Shown one piece after another: positions 13,777-15,950 of a stretch of DNA of 15,950 bases (position 1 is the stretch's first letter; each line of letters starts with the position of its first letter). The DNA comes from Candidatus Bathycorpusculum fermentans. GTDB lineage: Archaea; Thermoproteota; Bathyarchaeia; Bathyarchaeales; Bathycorpusculaceae. The notes under the pieces were generated by a model. The model made no database searches. It was not told the DNA's origin and saw only the letters and a program-made list of their open reading frames with translations. The position numbers were made by a program, and so were the translations under genes. The DNA lies in NCBI GenBank assembly GCA_009787175.1, contig WRGM01000144.1, positions 1-15,950 of the forward strand, read 5' to 3'.

Positions 13777-14909
13777 TTTAGGATAGTTTCTACGATTTCA
13801 ACTGCTCTGTTTAGGCCATGGTATTTATTAGAAAACCTGTTAAGGGTAAGTATGTTTTTTTTATAGTTTGCTTGTTCGTTTTCTATTTGTAGCATTGCCT
13901 TTTCAAGTTCTTTTTGGTTTTTTACACTAATTGAGCAGCCTAAGTCTTGTAGTTTTGCTGCGTTGGCGTCTTGTTCGGGTTGTGTTGGGAGGCATATGCT
14001 GGGTTTGGCGTATTTTATGGTTTCAAAGCATGTTATATGTCCGCCGCTGAAAATTATGTATTTAGCGTTTTTCATGGCTTCTTGTCGTTCATCTGTGGAA
14101 AGCCAAGAGTGTATTTCACAGTTTCCAATTTTTATTAATTCTTTTCTTCCAGGTTCGCCAAGGCTAATTATTGCTTTTTTAGAGGTTTTTTGCAATATAG
14201 GTAGCAGAGTGTTTAGTATTTTTGAGCGTGTTCCTATAGGTCCGCTTATAGGTGCAAAAATGTGTTCGTCTGCACCAGATGTGAGGGTTATATCTGTAAA
14301 GGAGCCAACGTATTCTGTCTTGTTTTCAATTGCTGTTCCAGTTATGTTACCTATGTTATAGTCTGAAATTGTGTAAGGTGGGGGATTGTCGGGAATGACT
14401 ATTTTTCTGCATTGTCTAACGTATTTAGAGACTAAGCTGCCGATGTTAAAGGGATACATGGAGTTATAATTTGGATGTATTAAATTGGTAATATAAAGGG
14501 ACGGGATTTTCCATTTATATGCTAGCCGTAGGGCGACTATGTCACCATCAACTATTATAAGGTCAGGTGCAATAGAGAGAATGTTTTTTCTTAAATCATA
14601 ATATCTATGGATTACTTCTAACGCATTAGAACTTTTCATTTCAATCTGACTGGTAGCTGTATTAGATACAGGTAATGGGAATAATATATTAAAAAGTGAT
14701 ACGGGTACATTAATGCCTGAAGTATTCTCATACCATGCAACTGGTGTACAGGGGTATACGTGTTTAAATTCTTTTTTAAGTAAATAATATGCTTTGCCGC
14801 CTGAAAAAAAGAATGCTTCATGACCTGCTTGCTCCAATCTCTTACCTAACGGTATAATACGTGAAACATGACCTAAACCTAACTCGGTGCAAGCGAACAG
14901 TAGACGCAT
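13773..14909 (-). CDS. MurG/GT28-like GT-B glycosyltransferase
   Basis: The 378-residue protein has a GT-B architecture. The N-terminal Rossmann domain begins RLLFACTELGLGHVSRIIPL, with the MurG-like GLGHxxR at 11-17. The C-terminal nucleotide-sugar domain carries YIIFSGGHITCFETIKYAKPS, with SGGHxTxxE at 288-296, and then PTQPEQDANAAKLQDLG at 308-324, where MurG-type enzymes have EQ-x2-NA. It probably transfers a sugar from a UDP-activated donor to a lipid or protein acceptor. The acceptor is unknown; archaea lack peptidoglycan, so a glycolipid or surface glycan is the likely target. The frame extends further upstream across nadC, but similarity begins at MRLLFACTE, and a TATA box 27 nt before the ATG at 14909 fixes a leaderless start. 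No membrane helix is evident. Confidence 0.83.
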   Translation of the reverse strand: MRLLFACTELGLGHVSRIIPLGKRLEQAGHEAFFFSGGKAYYLLKKEFKHVYPCTPVAWYENTSGINVPVSLFNILFPLPVSNTATSQIEMKSSNALEVIHRYYDLRKNILSIAPDLIIVDGDIVALRLAYKWKIPSLYITNLIHPNYNSMYPFNIGSLVSKYVRQCRKIVIPDNPPPYTISDYNIGNITGTAIENKTEYVGSFTDITLTSGADEHIFAPISGPIGTRSKILNTLLPILQKTSKKAIISLGEPGRKELIKIGNCEIHSWLSTDERQEAMKNAKYIIFSGGHITCFETIKYAKPSICLPTQPEQDANAAKLQDLGCSISVKNQKELEKAMLQIENEQANYKKNILTLNRFSNKYHGLNRAVEIVETILN

Positions 14910-14931
14910 ACGATCACAGGGTGAAACGTTT

Positions 14932-14941
14932 GGTTTTAAGC
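14932..14941 (-). promoter_or_regulatory. TATA box for the glycosyltransferase gene
   Basis: The minus-strand GCTTAAAACC is centred 27 nt before the ATG at 14909, the standard distance for a leaderless archaeal mRNA. It shares an 82-nt divergent intergenic region with the nadC promoter. Confidence 0.5.
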
Positions 14942-14958
14942 ATAAGGCACAATAAAAA

Positions 14959-14968
14959 CATTTAAACC
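14959..14968 (+). promoter_or_regulatory. TATA box for nadC
   Basis: CATTTAAACC is centred about 28 nt before the ATG at 14992, which predicts a leaderless transcript. The box lies back to back with that of the glycosyltransferase, 18 bases apart. Confidence 0.5.
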
Positions 14969-14991
14969 TTTGATAAAATGAAATTATAATC

Positions 14992-15861
14992 ATGTTCATG
15001 CCTAGAAAACTTGTAGAAGAACAACTGGTACACTTCTTAAATGATGATATTGGACAAGGTGATGCTACAACATCTGCAATCATACCCGCAGATCTTACAG
15101 TAACTGCTAAAGTAATTGCAAAAGAGACAGGAATAGCTGCAGGAATAAAAGAAGCAGTTATACTTGCGCAGCTTATGGATTTAAAAATTAAAACCAACAT
15201 TACAGATGGCGATGAAATAAAAAATAGGCAAGTTCTAATGCAAATTACAGGTGACGCACAAACTATTCTAACAGTTGAACGCACTCTGCTCAACTTGCTA
15301 TCACGCATGTGCGGCATCGCAACAGCTACACATAAACTCATCAAAAAATTAGAGAGTATAGAGTCTCAGGCAAGAATTGCTGCAACACGAAAAACCGCGC
15401 CAGGTCTATCTTATTTTGATAAAAAAGCTATCATTATAGGCGGTGGAGACTCACATAGGTTACATTTAGATGATATGATTCTAATTAAAGACAATCACAT
15501 TGCACTATTAGATAACCCAGTAGATGCAGTAAAATTGGCAAAAAAGAATATGTCATTTAGTAAAAAACTTGAAGTTGAAATAACAGATGCAAAGGATATA
15601 CTTCAAGTAGCTAAAGCAGGAGCAGACATTATAATGCTAGACAACTTCACGCCAGAAGAAGCATACAAAGCCGCAGAAGCACTCAAAAACGCAAAATTAC
15701 CACATGAGGTCTTACTAGAAGTTAGCGGCGGAATTAACGATGAAACACTTATAGATTACGCTAAAGCAAAAGTAGACATCATAAGCATAGGAGCACTAAC
15801 ACATAGCACAAAAGCATTAGACATAAGCCTAGAAATAACCAAAAAACAAACACCAAAATAA
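14992..15861 (+). CDS. nadC: Nicotinate-nucleotide pyrophosphorylase, carboxylating (quinolinate phosphoribosyltransferase)
   Basis: This complete 289-residue NadC converts quinolinate and PRPP to nicotinate mononucleotide, CO2 and pyrophosphate in de novo NAD synthesis. Recognisable blocks in order are DDIGQGDATTSAII (18-31), VERTLLNLLSRMCGIAT (95-111), ATRKTAPGLSYFDKKA (131-146), IGGGDSHRLHLDDMILIKDNH (149-169), then DIIMLDNF, LLEVSGGIND and IISIGAL. All substrate-binding Arg, Lys, His, Glu and Asp positions that I can place are present. Two in-frame ATGs exist (14992 and 14998); the first fits leaderless spacing from the TATA box. NadA and NadB, which make quinolinate, are not adjacent within the window. 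NadM, the next enzyme type in the pathway, is encoded about 9 kb upstream. Confidence 0.96.
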   Translation: MFMPRKLVEEQLVHFLNDDIGQGDATTSAIIPADLTVTAKVIAKETGIAAGIKEAVILAQLMDLKIKTNITDGDEIKNRQVLMQITGDAQTILTVERTLLNLLSRMCGIATATHKLIKKLESIESQARIAATRKTAPGLSYFDKKAIIIGGGDSHRLHLDDMILIKDNHIALLDNPVDAVKLAKKNMSFSKKLEVEITDAKDILQVAKAGADIIMLDNFTPEEAYKAAEALKNAKLPHEVLLEVSGGINDETLIDYAKAKVDIISIGALTHSTKALDISLEITKKQTPK

Positions 15862-15906
15862 AACCCTAACTTCCCAAAATTAAGTAATATATTTCGTCTA
15901 TAAACC

Positions 15907-15930
15907 TTGTTTATTTGTTATTTTTATAAT
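15907..15930 (+). terminator. T-rich terminator candidate after nadC
   Basis: A T-rich stretch (TTGTTTATTTGTTATTTTTATA) lies 45-70 nt after the nadC stop. No hairpin is evident. The rest of the sequence to the window end shows no gene. Confidence 0.3.
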
Positions 15931-15950
15931 TGAGGCAATATTTGGACGTT

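Noticed and set aside
14910..15344. Upstream extension of the glycosyltransferase frame on the minus strand to 523 codons
   Set aside because: It lies antisense to the well-supported nadC gene, has low-complexity Cys/Ser/Ile composition with no similarity, and the TATA box fixes the start at 14909.

Overview
The window is AT-rich archaeal chromosome made mostly of housekeeping genes. The archaeal assignment rests on several gene types and signals: a KEOPS Pcc1 subunit, an archaeal-type S15 ribosomal protein, a GAN/RecJ-like DHH nuclease, Pth2-type peptidyl-tRNA hydrolase, NadM-type NMN adenylyltransferase, a geranylgeranyl-reductase-family lipid enzyme, a 20S proteasome beta subunit, and TATA boxes placed 25-35 nt upstream of leaderless or nearly leaderless starts. 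The noncatalytic, crenarchaeal-looking proteasome beta subunit and the overall gene set suggest a TACK-type lineage such as Bathyarchaeia. That lineage is an inference; the sequence does not prove it.

Layout. Positions 1-510 hold the 5' part of a broken IS5-like transposase. Positions 655-3040 (minus strand) hold the information-processing cluster S15 - RecJ/GAN-like - Pcc1. Thioredoxin reductase (minus) follows at 3256-4188 and a DUF3786 protein (minus) at 4374-4958. Diverging from the latter is nadM (plus, 5146-5670). A minus-strand unit at 8796-5788 reads geranylgeranyl reductase - pth2 - truD. Next, also on minus, is a two-gene unit: a multi-winged-helix regulator with four N-terminal cysteines (9113-10090), then a tiny gene (8845-9100) matching the C-terminal dimerisation domain of glutamyl-tRNA reductase, broken by one extra A in an A8 tract. 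A long leader or intergenic region (10091-10444) and an O6-methylguanine-DNA methyltransferase (minus) follow.

A tRNA-Gly(CCC) gene at 11241-11316 is followed at once by a decayed ISAs1-family transposase (about 11337-12142) with at least four frameshifts. Then on plus come a proteasome beta subunit lacking the catalytic Thr1 (12359-13072) and an AMMECR1-family protein (13147-13776), which meets a MurG/GT-B-like glycosyltransferase (minus, 13773-14909) tail to tail. The glycosyltransferase diverges from nadC (plus, 14992-15861).

The functional themes are tRNA and translation quality (Pcc1 t6A modification, TruD, Pth2, S15, tRNA-Gly), NAD synthesis (nadC and nadM, not in one operon), redox and lipid metabolism (TrxB, geranylgeranyl reductase), DNA maintenance (RecJ-like, MGMT) and proteolysis. 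I found no CRISPR array, no prophage and no recognisable defence island. The least explained items are the regulator plus frameshifted GluTR-dimer-like pair with its long upstream region, and the apparently inactive proteasome beta subunit.
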